From an uncultured Flavobacteriaceae bacterium (GTDB taxonomy: Bacteria; Bacteroidota; Bacteroidia; Flavobacteriales; Flavobacteriaceae), in contig CAJQNF010000003.1 of assembly GCA_905479625.1 (NCBI GenBank), positions 1 to 43,800 on the forward strand: a stretch of 43,800 nucleotides of DNA, read 5' to 3'. Every line of letters begins with the position of its first letter. Within the stretch, counting starts at the first letter, position 1. The translations under genes and the position numbers were made by a program. The notes below the pieces were generated by a model. The model was not told the DNA's origin. It saw nothing but the letters and a program-made list of their open reading frames with translations, and did no database searches. Of the stretch, positions 7,745-15,444 are shown in pieces.

Positions 7745-9052
7745 ATGGAAAATGCACCGATGTTTACAAATGATACCATTGTATTTGGTTTGTTGATGAT
7801 CTCTTTAGGGATTATCTTTTATACTTCATCAATAAAGAAAGGCTTTTGGTTTAAATTTTATAAAATAGTTCCAGCATTATTTATGGCTTATATGCTTCCG
7901 GCAGTATGGACCACTCTTGGTTTAATTGCGCCTGAATGGGAAACTATAGGCCCGGCTGGGGAGGTTGAAAAGCATTCCTCAAATTTGTATTTTATGTCGA
8001 GCAGGTATTTATTACCTGCAGCCTTGGTACTCATGACCTTAAGTATTGATTTAAAAGCGGTTTTTAACTTGGGTTGGAAAGCTTTAGCTATGTTTTTTAC
8101 AGGAACCATTGGAATTGTTATTGGTGGACCAATCGCAATTCTGGCGATGTCCGTTATTTATCCTGAAGCCTTAAATGGCGCAGGACCTGACGCAGTATGG
8201 AGAGGTCTTTCTACCCTTGCAGGAAGCTGGATAGGAGGGGGAGCTAATCAAACGGCCATGTTGGAGATCTATGGTTACAACCAAAAATTATATGGCGGGA
8301 TGGTATTTGTTGATATCGTAGTGGCCAATATCTGGATGGCGATCATATTGATCGGTGTCGGAAAATCAAAGGGTATTGATAAATGGTTAAAGTCAGATAC
8401 GGCGGCTATTGAGGAGCTTAAAGAAAAGGTGAGTTCCTTTTCTAAAGAAGTGGAGCGCAATCCGAGTTTGACAGATTTGATGATCATGATAGCGCTGGCT
8501 TTTGGAACAGTTAGTCTGGCTCATTTATGTGCTGGATATCTCAGTGAATTTTTCAGTGATTTTGTGGGTGGCATGGAAAATGTCACCATAAAAAATATTT
8601 TTACATTTTTAGGATCCTCTTTTTTCTGGATGATCAGTTTGTCTACAGTTGGGGCAATCCTTTTGTCATTTACCAAGGCAAAGAATTATGAAGGCGCCGG
8701 CGCAAGTAAAATTGGGAGTGTGTTTATTTATATATTGGTGGCTTCCATCGGAATGAAAATGGACCTCACCTTGATTCTAGATAATATCGGTTTGGTAGGT
8801 ATTGGGGTTATTTGGATGACAATTCATGCCTTATTGCTCATTGTAGTCGCTAAACTGATCCGAGCACCTTATTTCTTTTTGGCGGTGGGAAGTCAGGCAA
8901 ATGTTGGTGGCGCTGCCTCGGCACCAATTGTAGCGGCGGCCTTTCACCCTTCTTTGGCAACCGTTGGAGTTTTGCTGGCAGTATTCGGCTATGCTGTTGG
9001 AACTATAGCTGCCATTGGCTGTACAATATTAATGCAATTGGTCTCACCTTAA
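7745..9052 (+). CDS. DUF819 family membrane permease
   Basis: A 435-residue polytopic inner-membrane protein with about eleven hydrophobic segments and glycine-rich helices. Motifs characteristic of DUF819 (YjcL-like) proteins are present: GSWIGGGANQTAM near residue 170 and GSQANVGGAASAPIVAAAF near 385. These two repeated GGxxA/N segments resemble the paired hairpins of sodium-coupled symporters such as the CPA/GltS-like superfamily. The substrate is unknown. It follows the M14 carboxypeptidase by 27 nt with no terminator, so import of a product of peptide breakdown is an attractive but unproven role. Confidence 0.85.
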   Translation: MENAPMFTNDTIVFGLLMISLGIIFYTSSIKKGFWFKFYKIVPALFMAYMLPAVWTTLGLIAPEWETIGPAGEVEKHSSNLYFMSSRYLLPAALVLMTLSIDLKAVFNLGWKALAMFFTGTIGIVIGGPIAILAMSVIYPEALNGAGPDAVWRGLSTLAGSWIGGGANQTAMLEIYGYNQKLYGGMVFVDIVVANIWMAIILIGVGKSKGIDKWLKSDTAAIEELKEKVSSFSKEVERNPSLTDLMIMIALAFGTVSLAHLCAGYLSEFFSDFVGGMENVTIKNIFTFLGSSFFWMISLSTVGAILLSFTKAKNYEGAGASKIGSVFIYILVASIGMKMDLTLILDNIGLVGIGVIWMTIHALLLIVVAKLIRAPYFFLAVGSQANVGGAASAPIVAAAFHPSLATVGVLLAVFGYAVGTIAAIGCTILMQLVSP

Positions 9053-9091
9053 ATCAAAGGATTTAGTTATGAATTAATTCATTTTTTCTAA

Positions 9092-9099
9092 TATATTTG
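9092..9099 (+). promoter_or_regulatory. -7 box (TATATTTG)
   Basis: An exact TAnnTTTG match 23 nt upstream of the ATG at 9123, giving a short leader. No clear -33 element is seen at the usual spacing. Confidence 0.4.
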
Positions 9100-9122
9100 C
9101 GCACGGTTAAAATCAAAATAAA

Positions 9123-9815
9123 ATGAAGAAGATAGGTCTGTTATTATTAGTTGCCATAGCTGTAATTGCCTGTGGTAAGGAGAATGAAAACACCATGTAC
9201 GTCAAGGCTTCTGTCAAAGGACTTAAAAAGGGAACTTTCTATTTACAAAAACAGATAGATTCGATGATTGTGTCAGTTGATTCTATTAGTGTTGACGGTA
9301 CGGAAGATTTTTTAATGACCGATGATGTAATGAGCCCTGAGATGTATTACCTAACTTTGGGAAACAGTTCAAAAAGAATTTCATTCTTCGGAGAAAAGGA
9401 TACAGTATATATTAGTTCTCAGCTCGACCTCTTTGGTTTAAAAGCAAAGATAAAGGGCTCTGCCAATCAAGAACTTTTGGATAATTTCAATGATATTCAG
9501 CAAAAGTTTAACAACCAGAAACTGGATCTGATGAAAGCCGAATTTGAAGCCATAAAGGCAAATAGTCAGGATTCTGTTGACATGGTAGCGAAAAAATTAA
9601 AAAGTTGGGAAAGAAAGAAGTATTTATACTCGACCAATTTTGCAGTGAAAAATGCCAATTTTGAAGTAGCTCCATATATTGCGCTCACTGATTTGTTTGA
9701 TGCCAATCTAGGTCTGTTGGATACGATTAATAATTCCTTGACTCCGAGTATAAAGGAATCCAAATACGGAAAACAGCTGGATGCTTATATTCAGGACATT
9801 AAGGCTGTGGAGTAA
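9123..9815 (+). CDS. DUF4369-type lipoprotein
   Basis: A 230-residue lipoprotein: MKKIGLLLLVAIAVIACGKEN has a lipobox ending at Cys17. The next ~100 residues (MYVKASVKGLKKGTFYLQK, SVDSISVDGTEDF, YYLTLGNSSKRISFFGEKD) match the beta-sandwich DUF4369 domain. In many Bacteroidota proteins this domain precedes a thioredoxin-like domain. Here no thioredoxin domain follows; instead there is a helical, lysine/glutamate-rich C-terminal half with coiled-coil character (KFNNQKLDLMKAEFEAIKAN). Function is unknown. It is transcribed from its own probable promoter and ends 13 nt from the convergent AIM24 gene. Confidence 0.75.
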   Translation: MKKIGLLLLVAIAVIACGKENENTMYVKASVKGLKKGTFYLQKQIDSMIVSVDSISVDGTEDFLMTDDVMSPEMYYLTLGNSSKRISFFGEKDTVYISSQLDLFGLKAKIKGSANQELLDNFNDIQQKFNNQKLDLMKAEFEAIKANSQDSVDMVAKKLKSWERKKYLYSTNFAVKNANFEVAPYIALTDLFDANLGLLDTINNSLTPSIKESKYGKQLDAYIQDIKAVE

Positions 9816-9828
9816 TCGTTTTTTTGAT

Positions 9829-10629
9829 TTAAAATCGGTTATCACCGTCTAAAAGATCTCCTAGTCCTCCAAGAATACTGCCTTCTCCTTTTCGCTTCCC
9901 ACCCTGTGAGGGAGCACTTGCTATGATTCTATCGGCCAATCGGCTGAATGGTAAGGATTGAATGGCGACAGTTCCAGGCCCTGTCAAGTTTGCAAAAAAC
10001 ACTCCTTCCCCACCAAATATTGTATTTCTGATACCACCAACAAATTCGATATCATAATGAACCGTATGACTAAATCCAACGATACATCCGGTATCAACTT
10101 TCAATATCTCACCTGCTTGTAACTCTTTTTTGATCACGGTACCGCTCGCATGCAAAAAGGCCATGCCATCACCTTGAATTTTTTCCATAATGAAGCCTTC
10201 TCCACCAAAAAATCCCCTTCCCAGTTTCTTGGAAAACTCTATACTGATCGCAACACCCTTGGCCGCACATAGAAAAGCGTCTTTTTGACAAATAAAAACA
10301 CCATCAAAACGATTAAGGTCAATAGGGATGATCTTTCCGGGGTAGGGGGAGGCAAAGGATACCTTTTTCTTTGCCGCAGAAGTATTGGTAAAAACAGTCA
10401 TAAACAGACTCTCACCTGTAAGAAGTCTTTTTCCTGCGGAAAACAAACTACCCAGAATGTCCTTGTTCTGACCTGAACCATCTCCAAAAATAGTATCCAT
10501 TTTTATGTTATCGTCCATCATCATAAAACTGCCTGCTTCAGCTACCACTCCTTCATGTGGGTCAAGTTCGATTTCAACGAATTGCATTTCTTCTCCGTAA
10601 ATCGTATAATCTATTTCGTGCGCTTTCAT
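9829..10629 (-). CDS. AIM24/TIGR00266 family protein
   Basis: A 266-residue protein without a signal peptide. Family features are the N-terminal YTIYGEEMQFVEIELDPHEGVVAEAGSF region, the repeated beta-helical turns (GESLFMTVFTN, GRGFFGGEGFIMEKI, GDGMAFLHASGT) and a closing FGGEGVFFANLTGPGTVAIQ segment. These belong to the AIM24 family, which forms a single-layer beta fold and has no agreed enzymatic role in bacteria. The C-terminal tail is glycine-rich. The DUF4442 gene ends 30 nt upstream on the same strand, so the two are probably one operon. Confidence 0.9.
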   Translation of the reverse strand: MKAHEIDYTIYGEEMQFVEIELDPHEGVVAEAGSFMMMDDNIKMDTIFGDGSGQNKDILGSLFSAGKRLLTGESLFMTVFTNTSAAKKKVSFASPYPGKIIPIDLNRFDGVFICQKDAFLCAAKGVAISIEFSKKLGRGFFGGEGFIMEKIQGDGMAFLHASGTVIKKELQAGEILKVDTGCIVGFSHTVHYDIEFVGGIRNTIFGGEGVFFANLTGPGTVAIQSLPFSRLADRIIASAPSQGGKRKGEGSILGGLGDLLDGDNRF

Positions 10630-10659
10630 AGTTTGGGGGAATTAAAAATGTTTGTCTAT

Positions 10660-11118
10660 TTATGTTTTTAACTTGATGCTCCAGGTGAATTCAAAATCTG
10701 AAACCATGATTTTTTCCTCATTAAATCCTGCTGCCTTTAACACCAGATTTTGTCCTTCTCCGGTTTCGATGGCAGCTGCAATAGCCTGATCAATTTCGAT
10801 ACCCTGATGGCAGGAAAAAATAATTTTGCCTGTAGCTTTTTTATGAAAAGCGCCTTCTTGTTTTACAACAAGCATTGATATTTTTTGGTTGCAATCCTTT
10901 ATTTTTTTCATCATAAGTATACCTGTTACCAGCTCGGCAGCCATACCTTGGGTAGCCCAATAAAGTGACTTAAAAGGATTTTGATTTATCCACTTATGTG
11001 TGACGCTTGCATAAGCTTCTGTATCCGAAATAGCACTTACTCTTATGCCTGAAATAAAGGCTGAGGGTAATTTTATAGCTAAAAAACGATTTAAATTTCT
11101 GACTGTAAATTTTGGCAT
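10660..11118 (-). CDS. DUF4442 hotdog-fold protein (thioesterase-like)
   Basis: A 152-residue cytoplasmic protein. The sequence LPSAFISGIRVSAISDTEAYASVTHKWINQNPFKSLYWATQGMAAEL, followed by a helix and C-terminal strands, matches DUF4442 proteins. These have the hotdog fold of PaaI-type acyl-CoA thioesterases. The NPFKSLYWATQGMAAEL segment corresponds to the central hotdog helix. The real substrate is unknown. The ATG at 11116-11118 is the only sensible start. It is followed by AIM24 after 30 nt. Confidence 0.8.
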   Translation of the reverse strand: MPKFTVRNLNRFLAIKLPSAFISGIRVSAISDTEAYASVTHKWINQNPFKSLYWATQGMAAELVTGILMMKKIKDCNQKISMLVVKQEGAFHKKATGKIIFSCHQGIEIDQAIAAAIETGEGQNLVLKAAGFNEEKIMVSDFEFTWSIKLKT

Positions 11119-11210
11119 TATAGGGCTTTAAGCCCCTAATTTACAATAAAAAATGGGATTTGGAGGTATAACTCAAATGTTAAATAAATGTTAAAATACA
11201 GTACTTTGTA

Positions 11211-11242
11211 TTGCATAGTATTATCTTTTATCCATATATTTG
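11211..11242 (+). promoter_or_regulatory. Bacteroidota-type promoter for the DUF4870 gene
   Basis: TTG at 11211-11213 serves as a reduced -33 element. It is followed by a 21-bp spacer and an exact -7 box TATATTTG at 11235-11242. The ATG at 11271 lies 28 nt after the box. This is the best complete promoter in the window, and it argues against the TTG at 11211 being a start codon. Confidence 0.6.
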
Positions 11243-11270
11243 CATAAGAAAGTATTATACACTTTATATT

Positions 11271-11666
11271 ATGACAACAAGAAACGACAACAACAATGCA
11301 TTTTTACTACACTTATCTTCATTTTTTGGATACATATTTCCTTTTGGTGCCGTAGTGGGACCTTTGGTAATTTGGGAGTTGAATAAACGAAAAAGTGATT
11401 TTATCGATAAGAATGGTAAAGAGGCGATCAATTTTAATCTAAGCTATTTACTGTACACATTTATTCTTGGGTTGTCAGTGATCCCATTTGTTGTAAGAAC
11501 CATCATGGACGATTTTCATCATTTAGATCTTTTTGGAATGATCAGTGTTGGTTCACTTATTGGTGTTTTGGCTGTTGTAAAGTTCATACTGATCATTACG
11601 GCTGCCATTAAAGCCAATCAAGGTGAAGTCTATAATTACCCCTTAACTATTAAATTTATTAAATAA
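11271..11666 (+). CDS. DUF4870 (Tic20-like) small membrane protein
   Basis: A 131-residue inner-membrane protein. It opens with MTTRNDNNNAFLLHLSSFFG, then GAVVGPLVIWELNKRKSDF, then DKNGKEAINFNLSYLLY, two further membrane segments, and a basic tail. The LxHLS, P-IW and GKEAINFNLS motifs are those of DUF4870/Tic20-like four-helix membrane proteins. Function is not established. I chose the ATG at 11271 because it follows a good promoter and starts the family's conserved region. It precedes a PadR regulator and a PspC-domain protein; these, with the GIN-domain gene, probably form one envelope-related unit. Confidence 0.85.
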   Translation: MTTRNDNNNAFLLHLSSFFGYIFPFGAVVGPLVIWELNKRKSDFIDKNGKEAINFNLSYLLYTFILGLSVIPFVVRTIMDDFHHLDLFGMISVGSLIGVLAVVKFILIITAAIKANQGEVYNYPLTIKFIK

Positions 11667-11673
11667 TAACATT

Positions 11674-11739
11674 ATGATCACAATACTAATCTCAATCGTA
11701 ATATTTATTGCAAATACCATACAGTCGGTTTTGTTTTAA
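11674..11739 (+). CDS. Possible 21-aa membrane micropeptide
   Basis: A tiny frame from an ATG at 11674 to TAA at 11737-11739 encodes a peptide beginning MITILISIVIFIANTIQSV. It is almost wholly hydrophobic and fits one transmembrane helix. It lies 7 nt after the DUF4870 stop and about 50 nt before the PadR gene, inside the presumed transcript. Nothing besides position and composition supports expression; conservation in related genomes would be needed to accept it. Confidence 0.3.
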   Translation: MITILISIVIFIANTIQSVLF

Positions 11740-11787
11740 AAACAGCAGGTCTTAAGAATCATTAATAAAAGATTAAAAGAGAAAAAC

Positions 11788-12138
11788 ATGAAGATTGAAA
11801 ACACAAAAGCACAAATGCGTAAAGGAGTTTTAGAATTCTGCATCCTTTCTATATTAGAAGGTGGGGATGCGTATACTTCTGAAATTCTGGTCCAGTTAAA
11901 AGACGCAAAACTGCTTGTCGTTGAGGGTACAGTGTATCCTTTACTAACAAGATTAAAAAATGCTGGACTCTTGTCCTATCGCTGGGAGGAATCAACTTCT
12001 GGTCCACCTAGAAAATATTATGGTTTAACCGAAACAGGAAAAATATTTTTAACCGGTTTAAATACCACCTGGAGTGAATTGGTTAAGGCAGTGAATCTGG
12101 TTACAAAAAATAATAAATCAAAAACTACAACAAAATGA
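11788..12138 (+). CDS. PadR family transcriptional regulator
   Basis: A 116-residue winged-helix repressor. Residues 9-90 (AQMRKGVLEFCILSILEGGDAYTSEI... VVEGTVYPLLTRLKNAGLLSYRW... GPPRKYYGLTETGK) carry the PadR signature, including the VEGTVYPLLxRLxxxGLL recognition helix and the GPPRKYY wing. PadR proteins usually repress neighbouring genes, often their own operon. The stop codon overlaps the start of the PspC-domain gene by 4 bp (ATGA at 12135-12138). This translational coupling implies that PadR controls or works with that membrane protein. The effector is unknown. Confidence 0.92.
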   Translation: MKIENTKAQMRKGVLEFCILSILEGGDAYTSEILVQLKDAKLLVVEGTVYPLLTRLKNAGLLSYRWEESTSGPPRKYYGLTETGKIFLTGLNTTWSELVKAVNLVTKNNKSKTTTK

Positions 12139-13898
12139 ACAAGACAATAAATATAAATCTAGGAGGCATATTTTTTCACATTGATGAAGTTGCTTATCAA
12201 AAACTGAAAGGTTATTTAGATGCTATTCGACGTTCTTTAAGTGATGACCCCAAGGGTAGAGATGAAATCATAACGGATATCGAATCCAGAATAGGTGAGT
12301 TGTTATCGGCTAGAGTAAAGGATGTCAGGCAAGTGATCAATCAGCAAGATATTGATGAAGTGATCGAGGTTATGGGGAAACCTGAAGACTATATGGTTGA
12401 TGATGAGATTTTTAACGATGATTCTTATGGGAGTTATAGTAGCCAGAGAAGTAAAAAACTCTATAGAGATGGCAGCGACAGATTCCTTGGAGGTGTTTCA
12501 TCAGGAATGGCGCATTATTTGAAAATTGATGTGATCTGGGTCAGACTGGGTTGGTTGGTTGCAGCATTTGGTTTCGGATTTGGTTTTATCGTTTATCCCA
12601 TATTATGGATATTATTACCGGAAGCGAACACTACGGCAGAAAAGCTTGAGATGGAGGGGGCTGAGGTCAATATCAGTAATATAGAAAAAAAAATTCGTGA
12701 CGAGATCACAGAAGCATCTTCACGCGTAAAACACGGCATTGATGAGGTGTCAGAAAAAGTAAAAAATGCCGACTATAAAAAGTACGGTGCCAAAGCGAAA
12801 TCAGGTTCACAGGACTTTGTCGATACCTTGGGAAAGATCTTCGTAACCCTCTTTATGATTGTCGGTAAGTTCATTGGAGTTATATTGATCATCGTATCTG
12901 TAGCCACTATTTTAGGGTTATTAGTAGGATTGTTTACCGTTGGTTCTCTTGATTTTATTCATGAAGACTGGTTTTTTCAGAATTCAATGATGTACAATAG
13001 TTCTGGACTACCAATTTGGGTTTTATCCATATTGACTTTTGTATTGGTGGCGGTTCCTTTCTTTTTTCTGTTTGCCCTTGGTTTAAGAATCTTGTCAAAC
13101 AACACAAAATCAATAGGTAAAACAGCTAAGTTTTCCTTATTAGGGATCTGGATCGTTGCACTTTTACTTGCCATATTTTTTGGTACACGCCAGTTCATGA
13201 ATTCGGCTTATGACGGCACTGTAACAAATACACAGGAGCTCATATACAGCCCGACAGACACTTTAGAAGTAAAGATGGTCGATAATAAGGATATTTCAAA
13301 TAATGGTACTTTAAAGCGTCATTGGAAGTCTGAAATAATCATTGATACTGATAATGAGGAGAAAATTTACTCTAATAATATTAGATTGAATATCCTGGCT
13401 TCTGACAATGAAACCATGTATACCAAGGTTCGCAAATTGTCACAAGGAAAAAGCAGGAAAGATGCCAGAGACAATGCGGATCTTATTGATCATGGATATG
13501 AACTAAACGAAGAGGAACTGAGAATTAATGGTTTCTTTTTAGCAGAGATGAGCAACAGGTTTAGTGAACAACGTCTATACGTGGATTTATATTTACCTGA
13601 AGGACAAGTCATCTATTTGGATAATTCGACCAAATCTTTTCTTTATGATGTAGATAATGTTCAAAGTATTTATGACAATGATATGGTCAAACACTATTTT
13701 AAAATGACTGCAGAAGGACTGAGTTGTCTTGATTGCAGTGAACAGGAGATCAATATCGGACATGAGGATGATTCTTTTCAAATGAAAATAGACGAAGAAG
13801 GAGTACATATTGAGATTCAAGAAGAGGGAAGGGAAAAATCAGAGGTAAAAATTGATGGATCAGGAGTCATTGTAAAAAGTTCAAAAGATACTGTATAA
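12135..13898 (+). CDS. PspC-domain membrane protein with N-terminal helical and C-terminal soluble regions
   Basis: A 587-residue membrane protein. Residues 1-95 are a soluble helical region ending in IDEVIEVMGKPEDYM, similar to HAAS/DUF1700-like modules that accompany PadR regulators. Residues 107-167 form a PspC domain (KLYRDGSDRFLGGVSSGMAHYL..., then two membrane segments ending WILLPEA). Residues 230-360 hold about four more membrane helices. The last ~220 residues are soluble, beta-rich and acidic. PspC in enterobacteria senses membrane stress with PspB, but no PspA or PspB gene is here. The GIN-domain lipoprotein follows 101 bp downstream. A role in envelope homeostasis is inferred from the domains. 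Confidence 0.9.
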   Translation: MNKTININLGGIFFHIDEVAYQKLKGYLDAIRRSLSDDPKGRDEIITDIESRIGELLSARVKDVRQVINQQDIDEVIEVMGKPEDYMVDDEIFNDDSYGSYSSQRSKKLYRDGSDRFLGGVSSGMAHYLKIDVIWVRLGWLVAAFGFGFGFIVYPILWILLPEANTTAEKLEMEGAEVNISNIEKKIRDEITEASSRVKHGIDEVSEKVKNADYKKYGAKAKSGSQDFVDTLGKIFVTLFMIVGKFIGVILIIVSVATILGLLVGLFTVGSLDFIHEDWFFQNSMMYNSSGLPIWVLSILTFVLVAVPFFFLFALGLRILSNNTKSIGKTAKFSLLGIWIVALLLAIFFGTRQFMNSAYDGTVTNTQELIYSPTDTLEVKMVDNKDISNNGTLKRHWKSEIIIDTDNEEKIYSNNIRLNILASDNETMYTKVRKLSQGKSRKDARDNADLIDHGYELNEEELRINGFFLAEMSNRFSEQRLYVDLYLPEGQVIYLDNSTKSFLYDVDNVQSIYDNDMVKHYFKMTAEGLSCLDCSEQEINIGHEDDSFQMKIDEEGVHIEIQEEGREKSEVKIDGSGVIVKSSKDTV

Positions 13899-13999
13899 GG
13901 TTTCTTATCAAAAAATGTAGCATATTATTAAATCAACTGTAACATGTTGTACCATAGCGTAGTCTCATAATAAACAGCCTATTTCAAAAAATATAAATC

Positions 14000-14719
14000 A
14001 TGAAAAAAATTATCAAATTAACAAGTATTTTATTTCTAGTCTTCAGCATGACCTCTTGTATGTTTAACGGAGTGAATGGAGACGGAAACGTAGTTTCTAA
14101 AAAACGAAAAATATCAAATGACTTTGTTCGTATAAGTGCGAGTAGGGGCCTAGACGTTTATATCACCAAAAGTAAAAACATTTCATTGGAAGTAGAGGCT
14201 GATGAGAATTTGCATGAATTGATCGAAACTGAAGTAAAAAACGGAACTTTATATATTACCGCTACCAAGAATATTAATATGGCCAGCGCCAAGAAGATAC
14301 ATGTTTCTGCTGACAACATCAATGAAATACAAGTAAACAGTGGAGCGGAGGTATATTCAGAGAATACTTTTTCTTCTGAAAGATTAGTTTTAAGTGTGAG
14401 TAGTGGTGCCCATGCAAAAATGGACCTAAAAGTAGGTGATCTCACTTGTGAGAGTTCAAGTGGTGCCGGAATGGTGTTAAGAGGAGAAGCAAATACTTTA
14501 ACAGCTTCTTCTTCAAGCGGCAGTGACATTGCAGCTTATGAACTCATAGCGAAAGAGTGTACTGCAAAAGCCAGTAGCGGATCGGATATTGAGTTAAACG
14601 TAAGCAATAGGTTTGATGGCAGTGCCAGCAGTGGTGGAGATATAAAATTTAAAGGAAATCCGAAAAAAATCGATAAAAATAATAACTCTGGAGGAAGCGT
14701 AAGGCAGGTCAATGGTTGA
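14000..14719 (+). CDS. Head GIN domain (DUF2807) lipoprotein
   Basis: A 239-residue lipoprotein with signal MKKIIKLTSILFLVFSMTSC (lipid Cys at 20). It is followed by GNVVSKKRKISNDFVRISASRGLDVYI and a right-handed beta-helix-like repeat in which SSGA/SSGS motifs recur (VSSGAHAKM, ESSSGAGMVL, SSSSGSDIAAY, ASSGSDIEL, ASSGGDIKF). This is the DUF2807/'head GIN' family. Members are surface or periplasmic proteins of unknown function that often lie beside PspC and PadR genes. The gene ends 11 nt from the convergent response-regulator gene. Confidence 0.9.
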   Translation: MKKIIKLTSILFLVFSMTSCMFNGVNGDGNVVSKKRKISNDFVRISASRGLDVYITKSKNISLEVEADENLHELIETEVKNGTLYITATKNINMASAKKIHVSADNINEIQVNSGAEVYSENTFSSERLVLSVSSGAHAKMDLKVGDLTCESSSGAGMVLRGEANTLTASSSSGSDIAAYELIAKECTAKASSGSDIELNVSNRFDGSASSGGDIKFKGNPKKIDKNNNSGGSVRQVNG

Positions 14720-14730
14720 TCTGTTATTTT

Positions 14731-15444
14731 TTATGTAGAAGTATTTAAAATCACGTCTTTGGCGTGATTTATATATTTACGACCAATAGGAATTCGTTTA
14801 TCTGCTACCAAAACAGAGTTTCCTTCAAGTGCCTGAATTTTATCCAACGCCACGGTAAAAGACCTGTGAATTCGAAGAAAAAGATTGTTTGGTAATTCTT
14901 CTGTAATGCCAGACAAAGATTTATGCGCCAGATAGTCTCCAGATTTGGTAAAAACCTTGATATAATCCTTCAGACTTTCGATAAAGTAAATGTCTTCAAA
15001 TTTTATTTTTATCAGCTTTTTGTCAACTTTTAAAAAAATAAATGATTTTTCAGTGGCGGGTTGATGCGTATCCGTAGATTGCCCTATCATCATTTTTTGT
15101 GATAATTTGTTGATCGATTTTAAAAAACGTGAAAATGGAATGGGCTTGACCAAATAATCAAATACGTCAAGATCAAAACTTTCTACAGCATATTCTCGAT
15201 AAGCTGTTGTGATAATGAAATAAGGTTTCGCATCAAGACTTTTGATAAAATCCAAACCATTCATTTTAGGCATGTTAATGTCAATAAATACGGCATCAAC
15301 GTCATTACTTTCAATCAAAGACAGGGCGTCAACCGGATTCGTATAACTACCCAAAAGTTGCATATTTGAAAATTCTTTCAAATGCGTTGCAATGACCTCT
15401 CCAGCCAGCGGTTCATCGTCTATTATAATGCATTTAATCTTCAT
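14731..15444 (-). CDS. LytTR-family response regulator
   Basis: A 237-residue two-component regulator. The receiver domain (1-120) has the acidic pair in IIIDDEP (Asp9/Asp10), phospho-acceptor Asp55 in AVFIDINMPKMNG, and the FDYLVKPI lysine. The C-terminal LytTR DNA-binding domain (about 135-237) has KFEDIYFIESLKDYIKVFTKSG and LPNNLFLRIHRSFTVAL. It overlaps the upstream kinase gene by 11 bp, so the pair is translationally coupled. A hairpin-forming AAATCACG/CGTGATTT pair (14748-14770) falls within its last codons. Target genes are unknown; the adjacent PspC/GIN genes are candidates only by proximity. Confidence 0.93.
   Translation of the reverse strand: MKIKCIIIDDEPLAGEVIATHLKEFSNMQLLGSYTNPVDALSLIESNDVDAVFIDINMPKMNGLDFIKSLDAKPYFIITTAYREYAVESFDLDVFDYLVKPIPFSRFLKSINKLSQKMMIGQSTDTHQPATEKSFIFLKVDKKLIKIKFEDIYFIESLKDYIKVFTKSGDYLAHKSLSGITEELPNNLFLRIHRSFTVALDKIQALEGNSVLVADKRIPIGRKYINHAKDVILNTST

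Noticed and set aside
14158-14529. 123-codon minus-strand frame opposite the GIN-domain gene
   Set aside because: Antisense shadow of a repetitive serine/glycine coding region; the translation is low complexity and has no family resemblance.
14748-14770. Hairpin AAATCACG/CGTGATTT as terminator of the response regulator
   Set aside because: It lies inside the coding sequence of the LytTR domain and lacks a T-run; it may be chance codon choice.
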